Shown here: positions 8,712 through 17,982 of the stretch, piece after piece | Layout: every line of letters starts with the position of its first letter | Position numbering within the stretch: the stretch's first letter is position 1 | Source of the DNA: Collinsella aerofaciens | Lineage (GTDB): Bacteria > Actinomycetota > Coriobacteriia > Coriobacteriales > Coriobacteriaceae | Assembly (NCBI RefSeq): GCF_009876115.1 | Contig: NZ_WWSY01000007.1 | Span: 1-64,000, forward strand | Direction: 5' to 3' | Length of the DNA stretch: 64,000 nt | Notes under the pieces: generated by a model | Seen by the model: the letters and a program-made list of their open reading frames with translations, nothing else | Databases searched by the model: none | Told to the model about the DNA's origin: nothing | Translations under genes and position numbers: made by a program

Positions 8712-10058
8712 CTACTCGAAGCTCAGCTGCTCCAGACGATCAAAGACCGTGTCGATACGGGTGAGGAAGTCCCACGGATCAAAGATCTCGTCGAGCTTCT
8801 CCTGACTGACGGTGCAGCGCGGGTCGGCCTCGAGACGCTCCTTAAAGGTGGGGCCGGAGACACAATCCTGTACCTCGTGCCAGGTTACCATAGCGTTCTC
8901 CTGCACAATGGCGTACGCGTCCTCGCGGGTGATGCCCGTATCGACGAGGGCGAGCAGCACCTTGGAGGAGAAGATGAGGCCGCGGGTCTTATTGAGGTTG
9001 GCCATCATGCGGGCGGGATACAGCTGCAGGCCGTCGATAACGCGGATGAGGCACTGGAACATGTGGTCGAGGGCGATGAAGCTATCGGCCTGGGCGACGC
9101 GCTCGGCAGAGGAGTGCGAAATGTCACGCTCGTGCCACAGGGCGACGTTATCGAAGGCAACCTGGGCGTTGGACTTCACGACGCGCGACAGACCGCAGAC
9201 TTTCTCCATGGTGATGGGGTTGCGCTTGTGCGGCATGGCTGAGCTGCCCTTTTGGCCCTTACGGAACGGCTCCTCGGCCTCGAGCGTATCGGTCTTCTGT
9301 AGATTGCGAACCTCGGTAGCGATGCGCTCACAGGTGGCCGCTGTAGTGGCAAGCACGCCGGCAAGGTAGGCATGGTGATCGCGGCTGATGACCTGCGTGG
9401 ACAGAGGATCGTGGACCAGGCCCAGGTGCTCGCAGACGTACTCCTCGACGAACGGCTCGATGGAGCTGTACGTGCCGACAGCGCCCGAGATAGCACCGAA
9501 GGCAACATTCTTGCGGGCGTCCTCAAGACGATCCAGATCGCGCTTGAGTTCCCAGGCCCAAGAGCCAAACTTCATGCCGAAGGTCATCGGCTCGGCGTGG
9601 ATGCCATGAGTGCGGCCGGCACAGAGCGTGTTGCGCTCCTCAAAAGCGCGACGCTTGCAAATCTCGCCGAGTTTTTTGACGTCCTCGATGATCAGGTCGC
9701 AGGCCTGGGTGAGCTGGTAGCACAGGGCCGTGTCGCCCAGATCGGAGCTGGTCATGCCATAGTGAACCCAGCGGCTGGGCTTGGGGTCGCCCTCGGGAAC
9801 ATCGGCATCGATGTATTCCTTCATGTTGGTCAGGAAGGCAATGACGTCGTGGCGCGTGACTTCCTCGATCTCATCGACCTTCGCCTTCTCAAAGTTGGCA
9901 TGGTCGCGGATCCACTGGGCCTCGTCTTTGGAAATACCGATCTTGCCGAGCTCCGCCTGGGCCTCGCAGGCCAGAACCTCGATCTCCTGCCAAATGGCGT
10001 ACTTGTTCTCGAGGGAGAAGATGTGTCCCATCTCCGGGCGGGTATAGCGATCGATCAT
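8712..10058 (-). CDS. purB: Adenylosuccinate lyase
   Basis: PurB removes fumarate from SAICAR and from adenylosuccinate, serving two steps of purine synthesis. The signature GSSAMPHKRNP of the fumarase/ASL superfamily, with its catalytic Ser on the flexible loop, is present, as are the TSSDLGDTA and AGRTHG regions with the catalytic His. ATG at 10058 (protein MIDRYTRPEM) has AAGGAG six bases upstream; the longer frame to 10124 lacks support. The 448-residue length is normal. The gene stands alone upstream of the TSCPD gene. Confidence 0.96.
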   Translation of the reverse strand: MIDRYTRPEMGHIFSLENKYAIWQEIEVLACEAQAELGKIGISKDEAQWIRDHANFEKAKVDEIEEVTRHDVIAFLTNMKEYIDADVPEGDPKPSRWVHYGMTSSDLGDTALCYQLTQACDLIIEDVKKLGEICKRRAFEERNTLCAGRTHGIHAEPMTFGMKFGSWAWELKRDLDRLEDARKNVAFGAISGAVGTYSSIEPFVEEYVCEHLGLVHDPLSTQVISRDHHAYLAGVLATTAATCERIATEVRNLQKTDTLEAEEPFRKGQKGSSAMPHKRNPITMEKVCGLSRVVKSNAQVAFDNVALWHERDISHSSAERVAQADSFIALDHMFQCLIRVIDGLQLYPARMMANLNKTRGLIFSSKVLLALVDTGITREDAYAIVQENAMVTWHEVQDCVSGPTFKERLEADPRCTVSQEKLDEIFDPWDFLTRIDTVFDRLEQLSFE

Positions 10059-10160
10059 AGCGGCTCCTTTTTGGTTATTGGCACGTTGGTCGTAACCTAA
10101 CCATTGTACCGTGCGCAGGTGCAAGTATGGGCAGCAGGCATTAACCTAACATTTTGGAAT

Positions 10161-10219
10161 TGGAGCGGGCAACGGGACGTCTGCGCATTTGCTTCGCAAA
10201 TCCGCACCGGCTTCAGGCG
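10161..10219. repeat. 59-bp repeat carrying tRNA-Gly 3' end, copy 1
   Basis: The first 18 bases match the last 18 bases of tRNA-Gly (acceptor 3' strand and CCA, minus strand). The rest contains a small hairpin (atttgcttcgcaaat). Copy 2 is at 10292-10350 with three differences. Confidence 0.75.
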
Positions 10220-10291
10220 AGCCCCTCAGCCTCACGAAGCCGCGGGGGAAGACTTTGTTGAATTGGCCGTCCCCATGTCTCCCGCACTCGA

Positions 10292-10350
10292 TGGAGCGGG
10301 CAACGGGACATCCGCGTATTTGCTTCGCAAATCCGCACCGGCTTCAGGCG
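10292..10350. repeat. 59-bp repeat carrying tRNA-Gly 3' end, copy 2
   Basis: Same orientation as copy 1 and as the true tRNA-Gly 3' end at 10485-10502. It is followed by hairpins (ggcgcc...ggcgcc near 10350; aaacgcttcgcgttt near 10379) and by an inverted T-arm at 10414-10428. Confidence 0.75.
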
Positions 10351-10377
10351 CCTGTCGGCGCCTTCGCCTGCTCGCTA

Positions 10378-10430
10378 CAAACGCTTCGCGTTTGCTTTAC
10401 GCTCGCACCCTGTCGGGTTCGAGTCCCGGC
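10378..10430 (+). repeat. Hairpin plus inverted T-arm module (Gly)
   Basis: A short hairpin ending gcgttt is followed by ctttacgctcgcaccctg and then cgggttcgagtcccg, a plus-strand copy of the tRNA-Gly T-arm. The same module with few changes is found beside tRNA-Ser(CGA) at 57253-57317, ending in that tRNA's own T-arm sequence. Confidence 0.65.
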
Positions 10431-10438
10431 GCTTTATT

Positions 10439-10472
10439 GAAAAAAGCACGGCACCGTAATGGTGCCGTGCTT
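10439..10472 (-). terminator. Terminator of tRNA-Gly
   Basis: An 11-bp stem (agcacggcacc/ggtgccgtgct) is followed on the minus strand by six T. It starts 13 bases after the tRNA. Confidence 0.85.
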
Positions 10473-10484
10473 GTGCTTCTAGCT

Positions 10485-10559
10485 GGAGCGGGCAACGGGA
10501 CTCGAACCCGCGAGTGTCAGCTTGGGAAGCTGATGCCTTACCACTTGGCGATGCCCGCT
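10485..10559 (-). tRNA. tRNA-Gly(CCC)
   Basis: The minus strand gives a full cloverleaf with acceptor stem gcgggca/tgcccgc, anticodon loop TTCCCAA (anticodon CCC), T-loop TTCGAGT and an encoded CCA. It is 75 nt long. Confidence 0.97.
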
Positions 10560-10571
10560 TGTGTGTTGGCT

Positions 10572-10601
10572 AGTATAACGCGGTTGTCTTGTTCGACACA
10601 A
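10572..10601 (-). promoter_or_regulatory. Promoter of tRNA-Gly
   Basis: On the minus strand TTGTGT and TATACT are separated by 18 bases, and the -10 box ends 12 bases before the tRNA. Confidence 0.6.
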
Positions 10602-10855
10602 GGGTGGTGATGCTTGTTTTAGCTGTGGAGATTCGTTTGAAAATCACGCCAATTGTGGAGACGAGGACCTTTGACTTCCTGTTCTCCCTATCTTCTACCT
10701 GCACTTTTGCTTGATTGTTGTATTTGAGCTCAATTTGTCAGGAATTGGGCAAGCTTTTGGTCAGGCTCCGGTACTTACCCGCATGAACCTCGGGGGTAGC
10801 CTCATCCTACGCGTCGCAGCCTCCCCGTGCGGCGCACGAGGGATAAGGAGCAGCC
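10602..10855. other. Spacer upstream of adhesin gene
   Basis: No gene is seen. A motif of TTGTCA, nine bases, then CAAGCTTTTGGTCAG lies at about 10735-10764; it recurs with a 10-base gap at about 57909-57939 upstream of rpsF. AAGGAG at about 10844-10849 is the adhesin ribosome site. Confidence 0.5.
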
Positions 10856-13800
10856 ATGTCCAACGCACCCACGCACTCTGTCCACAGCGCAATCGCAACA
10901 GGTCCGCTGCTCCTGCTCCTCTTCCTGCTTTTCGGCTGCCTGGCACCGGAAGCCGCATTTGCCGTCGATGGCTACGACCAGCTCGGCTTCCGCACTATTA
11001 GCGATGATTGTGGGCCCTTCCTCATCGGCAAGTATGAAGCTCAAGACGCCTCGATTGCCTACTGCATGAACCAGGAGCGCCCCGGCCCCACCAAGCCGGG
11101 CGGCCCATGGCTCAACTTTGATCAAGGCTGGGTGTGGCTCGACGACGAGTTCGCGGCAATCGTTTGTCACGGATATCCTACCGCCACGTCGTTTGGCGGT
11201 TACCATCTTTCACCCGATCGTGCCCGCGCCGCAACCCAGCTTGCCGTATGGATGCTCAACGGCACTACCCATGTCGACGGTACCTACTCTTACACGACCG
11301 CTCAGGGCAAAACCAAGAGCGGGCACTTTACCGCCGACGATGAAGTCGTGGCGGCGGCGCGGTGGCTCCACGACAGCGCAAAATCAGGAAGCATCAAAGC
11401 CGCTCCGCACCGCGCGCGGCGCTATCTAGGAGCCGTATCGGGCGGCAGCAAACGTCAGGACATGCTCTATGTACTGCCGGCGGTCTCTGTTTCCTTCCAA
11501 AAGCAGTCTGCAAACGCTGCCATTACCAGCGGAAACAATACTTATCAGTTTGCCGGGGCAACATTCGATGTTTTTGAGAGCGCCAGCGACGCACGTGTTG
11601 GCACCATCCAGATGGACAGCAACGGTCGGGCGCAAGCAACACTTCTGCCCAACACAGCATACTACCTAGTTGAAACGAAGGCGCCGGCCGGCTATGTCCC
11701 CCGCCACGATCGCATCGCCTTTACCACGGGGAATGACGGCGGGCGGGTCGCCATTGATGAACAGCCCGGCACCATCAACCTGCGTATCGTAAAACTCGAT
11801 ACCGCGACGAATGCCGGCCCCCAGGTAGGCTCTTCACTCGCAGGAGCAGAGTTCACGTGTGTGTCGCAATCAACCCCTGGATGGGCGCAAATCCTCACGA
11901 CCGACGAAAGCGGTCGGGCCACCCTCGCCGATGTCCCCTTAGGAACCTTTACCATCTACGAATCAAAAGCCCCCGAGGGCTACCTGCCATCCAACGACAG
12001 CTGGACCTATACCGTTGGAGCCGACCAGCTCGGCGATTCAGGCGTGGTCGAGATCGAATCTCGCGTTTCCGATATCCCCATTGCGTTTAACCTAGAGATT
12101 TCCAAATTCAAGGATTACGGCAATAGCGACCAATCCGGCCTGGAGCAGCCGGCGGGTGGTGTTGTCTTTGAGGTTGTCAGCAACAGCTCTCAGCAGGTTG
12201 TTGGCACACTGACCACAAACATCTATGGCTTTGCCTCCACCAAAGATCAGCCCGAAGCATGGTTCGGCACAGGCAAGCGACCCGCCGGTGTCCACGGAGC
12301 CGTCCCATACGACCGTGCCGGCTACACGGTTCGCGAGGTTCCGGAAACCGTCCCCGAGGGTTTTAAACGTGCAGGGGAATGGACCGTCGGGGCCAATCAG
12401 ATTTCCGACGGCGCCGAGCTTCAATATATCGTGGGCAACCACGCTCTGTCGACGCATCTCCAGATTGTAAAACGCGATGCCCAAACAGGCGCTTCTGTTC
12501 CCCTAGCCGGATTCACCTTCCAACTCCTCGACAGCAATCACGAACCTGTCTCACAAACTTGCTGGTATCCAGCACATGACGTAATGGACACCTTTACGAC
12601 TGACGCGACCGGGACCGTCACACTGCCCGAATCGCTCGTGCCGGGCACCTATTATGTACGCGAAACCTCGGCCAAAGAGCCCTATCTTGTCGGCGAAGAG
12701 ATCGAGGTAAACATACCCGCCGACATGAACCTAACGCCCGTTGCAGTCGCCTCGTATTATGACCACGCCGCGACCGGAAACATCAGGATCGTTAAAACCG
12801 ATGCCATAGACGGCAGCAGCCTCGCGGGCACCGTCTTTGAGATCCGTGCCTCGGGTGATATCGTGCGCCCCGACGGTAGCATTGCCGCGCTCGACGGTGA
12901 GACTGTCGCGACCGTCACGACGGATGAAACTGGAGAAGCACGCGCGGACAACCTCCCGCTGGGACTTGGCACCGCACGCTACGAGGTTGTCGAGGCTCAA
13001 GCGCCGGCAGGCTTCTTGCTCGATCGGACAACCCATATTGTCGACCTTACTTATGCCGACCAGAAAACACCCGTTGTAGAAGCACGGCTTAACGTATCCG
13101 ACGATTACACCAAGGTTGATATCTCCAAGGTCGATGCAAGCGGTGAGCAGGAAGTGGAAGGCGCACAACTCACCTTATATGGTCCCGATAAAACCGAAAT
13201 AGACTCCTGGACCTCATCCGACAAACCACACCGCGTCGAACATCTTGCACCCGGCACCTACTCGTTGCGCGAAATGATGTCTCCGCGGACCTATGACCTT
13301 GCCGAGGAAATAACGTTTGAAATAAAGGATACGGGAGAAGTCCAAACCGTCGCGATGAAGGATGCGCCCATCGAGATCAAGGGACAGGTCGACAAGCGTC
13401 AGGAACTTGTCCAACCTATCGAAAAGGGCCTGTTGGCTAACGGCGATGGTAAAAACCGCGCCACGACGCAAACCAATAGTGATGGGCTTTTCTCCTATAC
13501 CATCGATGCTCGAAACGATTCCGCTACTTGGGTTGATGAGTTTACGATTACCGATGATCTTGAGTGCGCCAAAGACGGCACAGCGAGATTCATCTCAATC
13601 GAAACCCCCGTCGCCATCGGCGACCTCAACGGTCTGTGCAACGTATGGTATCGCACGACGCCGTTGGACTCGACAGACGTCGGTGAGCCGGCAAACGCGA
13701 CACTTGACGATGGGCACGAAAATCCTTGGCTTGAGTCCGACGAAGTAAAAGAGAGCCTTGGTGAGGACTGTCGCCTCGTCGATTACGACGGCTGGCGCCT

Positions 13801-14287
13801 CTGGAAGGCGGATGTCTCGACCACGGAATCCACCACACTCGAGGCGGAAGAGCTCGACCTTACACCCAATACCGTCGTAACGGGCATTCGAATTGAATAC
13901 GGTGCGGTAGCCGCCGACTTTACGACTCGAAGCGATGCGGATTCTTGGACCCGCGATGATCTCAAAGATGAGCACGACGACCTTGACGATGCCAAAGCAA
14001 TCCTTGGCACAGACGCTCGGGGCGCAGTCGTGCACATGCAGGCAACGTCGGCTTATACGCCCCAAACTGCACTCACCAACAGCGCACGCGTCGATCTTTG
14101 CCGCAACGGCGGCGGCGATAAACTTGAGTCACATGACGAGGACTGTGTCATTCAACGCTGTACCCTACCGCAGGACCTACCGGCAACAGGAGCAGTTCCC
14201 ATCGCCGCTTGCATCACCGCGTTCCTGACCTCGGGTGCCGCAGCCCTATGGTTCGCTCGCCTTAGGTCGATCCCAAAGAAGCGCTAG
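10856..14287 (+). CDS. LPXTG-anchored thioester/CnaB adhesin
   Basis: This 1143-residue wall-anchored surface protein has a signal peptide (cleavage probably after AFA, residue 36) and a thioester (TQXA) domain with Cys70 in AYCMNQ and Gln128 in ATQLAVW. About six CnaB/SpaA-type beta domains follow between residues 190 and 830 (each ending in a pattern such as YxVVExxAPxGY), then a different C-terminal domain (about 840-1090) and the sorting signal LPATG at 1108-1112 with a hydrophobic helix and basic tail. In related proteins the Cys-Gln thioester forms a covalent bond to host ligands and CnaB domains carry isopeptide cross-links, so an adhesion role is inferred. It is a single gene ending at a bidirectional terminator; AAGGAG six bases upstream supports the start. 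No sortase is nearby. Confidence 0.9.
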   Translation: MSNAPTHSVHSAIATGPLLLLLFLLFGCLAPEAAFAVDGYDQLGFRTISDDCGPFLIGKYEAQDASIAYCMNQERPGPTKPGGPWLNFDQGWVWLDDEFAAIVCHGYPTATSFGGYHLSPDRARAATQLAVWMLNGTTHVDGTYSYTTAQGKTKSGHFTADDEVVAAARWLHDSAKSGSIKAAPHRARRYLGAVSGGSKRQDMLYVLPAVSVSFQKQSANAAITSGNNTYQFAGATFDVFESASDARVGTIQMDSNGRAQATLLPNTAYYLVETKAPAGYVPRHDRIAFTTGNDGGRVAIDEQPGTINLRIVKLDTATNAGPQVGSSLAGAEFTCVSQSTPGWAQILTTDESGRATLADVPLGTFTIYESKAPEGYLPSNDSWTYTVGADQLGDSGVVEIESRVSDIPIAFNLEISKFKDYGNSDQSGLEQPAGGVVFEVVSNSSQQVVGTLTTNIYGFASTKDQPEAWFGTGKRPAGVHGAVPYDRAGYTVREVPETVPEGFKRAGEWTVGANQISDGAELQYIVGNHALSTHLQIVKRDAQTGASVPLAGFTFQLLDSNHEPVSQTCWYPAHDVMDTFTTDATGTVTLPESLVPGTYYVRETSAKEPYLVGEEIEVNIPADMNLTPVAVASYYDHAATGNIRIVKTDAIDGSSLAGTVFEIRASGDIVRPDGSIAALDGETVATVTTDETGEARADNLPLGLGTARYEVVEAQAPAGFLLDRTTHIVDLTYADQKTPVVEARLNVSDDYTKVDISKVDASGEQEVEGAQLTLYGPDKTEIDSWTSSDKPHRVEHLAPGTYSLREMMSPRTYDLAEEITFEIKDTGEVQTVAMKDAPIEIKGQVDKRQELVQPIEKGLLANGDGKNRATTQTNSDGLFSYTIDARNDSATWVDEFTITDDLECAKDGTARFISIETPVAIGDLNGLCNVWYRTTPLDSTDVGEPANATLDDGHENPWLESDEVKESLGEDCRLVDYDGWRLWKADVSTTESTTLEAEELDLTPNTVVTGIRIEYGAVAADFTTRSDADSWTRDDLKDEHDDLDDAKAILGTDARGAVVHMQATSAYTPQTALTNSARVDLCRNGGGDKLESHDEDCVIQRCTLPQDLPATGAVPIAACITAFLTSGAAALWFARLRSIPKKR

Positions 14288-14294
14288 CGCGATC

Positions 14295-14332
14295 AAAAAG
14301 CGGGCGAGCCAGTCCCCCGGCTCACCCGCTTT
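14295..14332. terminator. Bidirectional terminator
   Basis: A stem aaagcgggcgagcc/ggctcacccgcttt with A- and T-tracts on either side lies between the convergent adhesin and small membrane protein genes. Confidence 0.85.
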
Positions 14333-14353
14333 CAATCATGTAAATCGCCGTAT

Positions 14354-14572
14354 CTACTCTGCAGACGAAGATCCACCATCAACGATTGCTTGCTCGGACT
14401 CAGGAATCCCATCAGCACCCGTACTCTGTTCTTGCTCCACCTCTTCGCTGATTGCGGAAGCGGGGGTCGAGCCCTTTGCGCCCACGATGTAGGCAGCCCC
14501 AAATCCTAACGCAATGGCAATCAAGGTCAAAATCACGTAGACAGGCCAATGGCGCTTAATATACGAAAACAC
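14354..14572 (-). CDS. Small single-pass membrane protein
   Basis: The 72-residue product has a short basic N-terminus, one membrane helix (about 10-31) and an acidic, Ser/Glu-rich tail, and belongs to no family I recognise. GTG at 14572 has AAGGAG six bases upstream. It follows the M28-like gene by 21 bases and is probably in the same operon. Confidence 0.65.
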   Translation of the reverse strand: MFSYIKRHWPVYVILTLIAIALGFGAAYIVGAKGSTPASAISEEVEQEQSTGADGIPESEQAIVDGGSSSAE

Positions 14573-14593
14573 GTTGACTCCTTAGAGCTCCGT

Positions 14594-17500
14594 CTACGAA
14601 CGGCGGATAACCTCGGTCACGACCTCGGATACCGTAGCAATGTTCGTCGGGTTGACATTGTGGGGCAGGTCGTCCTCGGTACGAGCGCAAGCCAGACGCG
14701 TGCCGTCCACGCCGGCGATGGTAAGGGCTCGGCGGCTCGCCTCGAGCGCGGCATAGGCATCGGTCTTGGCATAGGGCATCTCGAGCGCGCCACAATCGAC
14801 ATGGAACGACTTGCAGACCTTGCTGACCAGGTTCATGATGCGGCGATCGCCCTTGAGCAGTTGTTGTTCGCCCTCGACCGTCACCACCGAAAGCCTACCG
14901 GCGCCGACGGATTCAAGATTGATAAAGAATACGCCGCGGAGCTTATCGCGATGCGAAGCCAAGAAGGCCTTCATGCCAGCGCCATCACAATCCGAGGCGC
15001 CCGTTGCCACAAACCAGATATCGTGACCGAGCAGCTCATCATCGCCCATAGAGGCGACAGCCGAGAGCATATCTTCGGAAGAAGCGCCATCGGAAGACGT
15101 AGCGCCACCCTTCCAGCCATCGTTATCGTCCTCGAAGTTATCCCACGAACCGATACCGCGACCGGACTTCTTGGCATCGTAATCGTCTTCGACGCCCAGC
15201 CAGTCACTCATGCTGTCCTGCTCGTTTTTCTTTTTACGGCCGAACAGACCACCCAGGCCGCGCTTACGAGACTTGGGTGCCGCCGGGGCGGGAGCCGAAA
15301 TGGTCTCGATCGGCTGTGCGCCCGACGCAACGGGCATAGGAGGCGCAACGGGTGCCGATGTGGGTTCGGGGCCTTGGGCGGTAGCAAAGGGGTCGTTGAC
15401 CTGTGCGGAGGGATCGGGAAGGTCGAACAGCGACGTGCGAGACGCAACGTTTGCCTGCTTCATAGACGGCAGCGACGGATCGGGGACCGAAGCCAGCGGA
15501 GACGAGGAAGGTGCAGGCGACGGTGCCGACGCCGGATCGGGAACATTCATCTGCGGGCGCGGCGATGCCTGGGAGGAAATCTGGGCCATAAGGGAATCGA
15601 CCGTTTCGTCCTGGGTGGGAGCGACATTGGCAACCGTGGCACCGGAACCACTCGGGGTCGGCATGGTGAAAATCTGCGTGGAATAAGGCCTCGACTCATC
15701 CGTCTCGGGAGTCTCGGAAACCGCAGGCACTTCCTCCTGCTCGACCTCGGTCGAATCATCTTGCTCGGCTGCCGCGTATTGCTCTTCGTCAGAGTTGGCC
15801 TCGACGGGCTCGTCCTCGGCGGCATCTTGGATTTCGGCAGCATCAACAGGCTCGTCATCGTCTGCCGCGTCGCCCTGCTCATCGGAAACAGGAAGGGGCT
15901 CGGCAATCGCGGTGCCCTGTTTTTCAAACGTTATCGTGGAATCGAACTGCGCGGCATCAAACGACATGGTGCTATCGACGTGCTGCTGAGCCTCGAAAGA
16001 CGTCGTCGCTTCAACAACATCCGCGGACGCCGGTTGCTGGGACTCAAAGGACGTTGTAGCTTCGGCGGCTTCGACGGGCGCGGACTGCATAGCCTCGTTC
16101 TGCTCGAACTCTTGCGCCGCGAGCTCACGTGCCGCCTCGGCTGCCTGCTGCTGAGCGATAGCCTCCTGCTCGGCAGCCTCGCGTGCGGCAGCGCGCTTCT
16201 CCTCGAAATCGTCGACAAATTTCTTGCCCTTTGCAAACGCACCCTTAAAGAAGTTGGAAGCGCTGGCACCAATCGACGAGAACGCGGATGCAATGTCGGC
16301 ATGCGGCGTTGCCGCGGGAATCTCGGCCGAGAAATCAGTATCGCTCTCGTAAGACACGCGCCTCGGTTGTTCAACGTAATCGTCGTCAGACTCGTCCGCA
16401 ACGTCTTGCGCCGGTGCGGCGGGAGCCAAAATGTCCAGTCCTGCCGCGGGATCGAACGCGGACACCGCCTCGGGATCGGCAACGGCAGCGGTAACCGCGG
16501 CAGACTCATCATCCGCAGCGACAACGGGCGCAGGCGCAGCCACGACGGGGGCAGGCTCGGGCTCAAACGTTGGCTCCTCGCCCTCCTCGTAATCGAGCGT
16601 GCAGGACTCGGGAAGCATTCCGAGCGCACGGATGGCATCCGAACCAAAGCGGATGTTGCCGGCGGCGTTGCGATAGAGCTTGGGCTCGGGCTCGGCAGAC
16701 TCCTCCGCCGGCTCGGCAGCGGGAACCTCGTCATTGAACTCTTCGGCTTGGGCAGCCTGATTCTGATCCTCGGGCACGATAGCGCCGATCAGCGTCTCGT
16801 CGGCAGACGCACCCTCAAAGCCCTCGATTTGCTCGTCGAAAGCCTCACCCTGTTCGGGCTCGGTCTGAGCGTCGGGAGCAATCGGCTGACCGAATTCGTC
16901 CTCGGCGTAGGTAGGCTCTTCATACTCGATGGTGTTGCCGTAGTCGTTTTGCTGCTGGGCCGCGGCATATTCCGCCGCTGCGCGCGCCATTTCCTCGGCA
17001 CGACGCTTCTGCTCCCCAAAATAGGTATCGAACGGAACATCGTCGGGAAACTCGTTTTCGCCCTGGAAGGGAGCAACGTTGTCCATAACGCCGAGCATAG
17101 CGGCGACAGAAGACTTGTTGCACACCGCGCCAGACGTATAGGGAAGAATGTGGCGGTTAGAGATGATGTTTACCGCGTTGGCGAGTGCAACGAGGGAAGC
17201 GAGGATCGCGACAATCCACAGCAGAACCTTGAGCGCGCCGGGGAGCGGCAGAATACGCAGGATGGCAACGGCAGCGGGGGCAACCGTGGCAACGGGCAAC
17301 AGCTTGGCGATGAGCGCACGATACGAAGCATAAGGCTCGCGGGCGAGCAGCTCAGCACGGGGAGAGTCGTAGTGTGCGACAACGACCACCGGGCGGTTAC
17401 GCGGGGACGCGAGCGGGCCCGAGGCCTTGTGGTAGGCGATGACATTTTGGCTCACGCCCGTCTTGCCCAGGCGCGAAACCACGGGGTGGCCCGTGCGCTC

Positions 17501-17785
17501 GAGCACGTAAAGAACGGCGCCGACAATGGCCAGCAAGGTGCCGACCAAGCCGATACCGCCGCCGATGCCCATCAGCAGGGCGCCGGCAAACGCAAGAATA
17601 CCGGTAACGGCAAATGCCAACCTACTGGGCGCCGGGGCATTGAACTCCTGAACCTCGGGGTCAAAGCCGTGGTTGCGGAAGATCTGAGCGATATCTTCGG
17701 CAGCCAAGCGCTCTTCTTCGCTGCATGCCGGCGTAATGCCGGTGTTCTGCAGCAGGTGGTTAATATAGTTCTGGGTGTTCGCCAT
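14594..17785 (-). CDS. M28-like membrane protein, probably degenerate peptidase
   Basis: The 1063-residue protein looks like an M28 zinc peptidase fold split by a very large disordered insert. The N-terminal part has two membrane helices (about 57-96), the AHYDSPR motif (His138, Asp140) and another hydrophobic pair (about 160-200). Residues about 250-890 are acidic, Pro/Ala/Glu-rich and contain short internal repeats (ATTSFESQQ, ATTSFEAQQ). The end of the fold follows (FVATGASDCDGAG, NLESVG, LPHNVNP). The bridging Asp of the usual DN motif is Cys (GAVCNKSS) and the catalytic Glu-Glu pair is Ser-Asp (GASDCDG), so it is probably not an active M28 enzyme. GGAG five bases before the ATG at 17785 sets the start. 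Confidence 0.7.
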   Translation of the reverse strand: MANTQNYINHLLQNTGITPACSEEERLAAEDIAQIFRNHGFDPEVQEFNAPAPSRLAFAVTGILAFAGALLMGIGGGIGLVGTLLAIVGAVLYVLERTGHPVVSRLGKTGVSQNVIAYHKASGPLASPRNRPVVVVAHYDSPRAELLAREPYASYRALIAKLLPVATVAPAAVAILRILPLPGALKVLLWIVAILASLVALANAVNIISNRHILPYTSGAVCNKSSVAAMLGVMDNVAPFQGENEFPDDVPFDTYFGEQKRRAEEMARAAAEYAAAQQQNDYGNTIEYEEPTYAEDEFGQPIAPDAQTEPEQGEAFDEQIEGFEGASADETLIGAIVPEDQNQAAQAEEFNDEVPAAEPAEESAEPEPKLYRNAAGNIRFGSDAIRALGMLPESCTLDYEEGEEPTFEPEPAPVVAAPAPVVAADDESAAVTAAVADPEAVSAFDPAAGLDILAPAAPAQDVADESDDDYVEQPRRVSYESDTDFSAEIPAATPHADIASAFSSIGASASNFFKGAFAKGKKFVDDFEEKRAAAREAAEQEAIAQQQAAEAARELAAQEFEQNEAMQSAPVEAAEATTSFESQQPASADVVEATTSFEAQQHVDSTMSFDAAQFDSTITFEKQGTAIAEPLPVSDEQGDAADDDEPVDAAEIQDAAEDEPVEANSDEEQYAAAEQDDSTEVEQEEVPAVSETPETDESRPYSTQIFTMPTPSGSGATVANVAPTQDETVDSLMAQISSQASPRPQMNVPDPASAPSPAPSSSPLASVPDPSLPSMKQANVASRTSLFDLPDPSAQVNDPFATAQGPEPTSAPVAPPMPVASGAQPIETISAPAPAAPKSRKRGLGGLFGRKKKNEQDSMSDWLGVEDDYDAKKSGRGIGSWDNFEDDNDGWKGGATSSDGASSEDMLSAVASMGDDELLGHDIWFVATGASDCDGAGMKAFLASHRDKLRGVFFINLESVGAGRLSVVTVEGEQQLLKGDRRIMNLVSKVCKSFHVDCGALEMPYAKTDAYAALEASRRALTIAGVDGTRLACARTEDDLPHNVNPTNIATVSEVVTEVIRRS

Positions 17786-17982
17786 GTGCGCTCCACATCC
17801 ATAATCCGACAAATAGGCCCAATGCATGCACATTAGAACCGTATATAGTCGAAAGTATACCCCGAGCGAGCGCAAACGACCGAATTCGGGCCATCTTAAC
17901 GCCCCGAGCGGACAAGGATATAGCCTAATCTCCATATCGGACTAAAATCATGGCAGCAAACCACTTCTCATGCGAGGACTCT

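Noticed and set aside
10161..10350. Possible CRISPR array at the 59-bp repeats
   Set aside because: Only two long repeats, which match the tRNA-Gly 3' end, and no cas genes.
14549..17836. A 1095-residue open frame on the plus strand opposite the M28-like gene
   Set aside because: It mirrors the codon pattern of the minus-strand gene in GC-rich DNA, has no start signal and yields a low-complexity Arg/Gly/Leu product.
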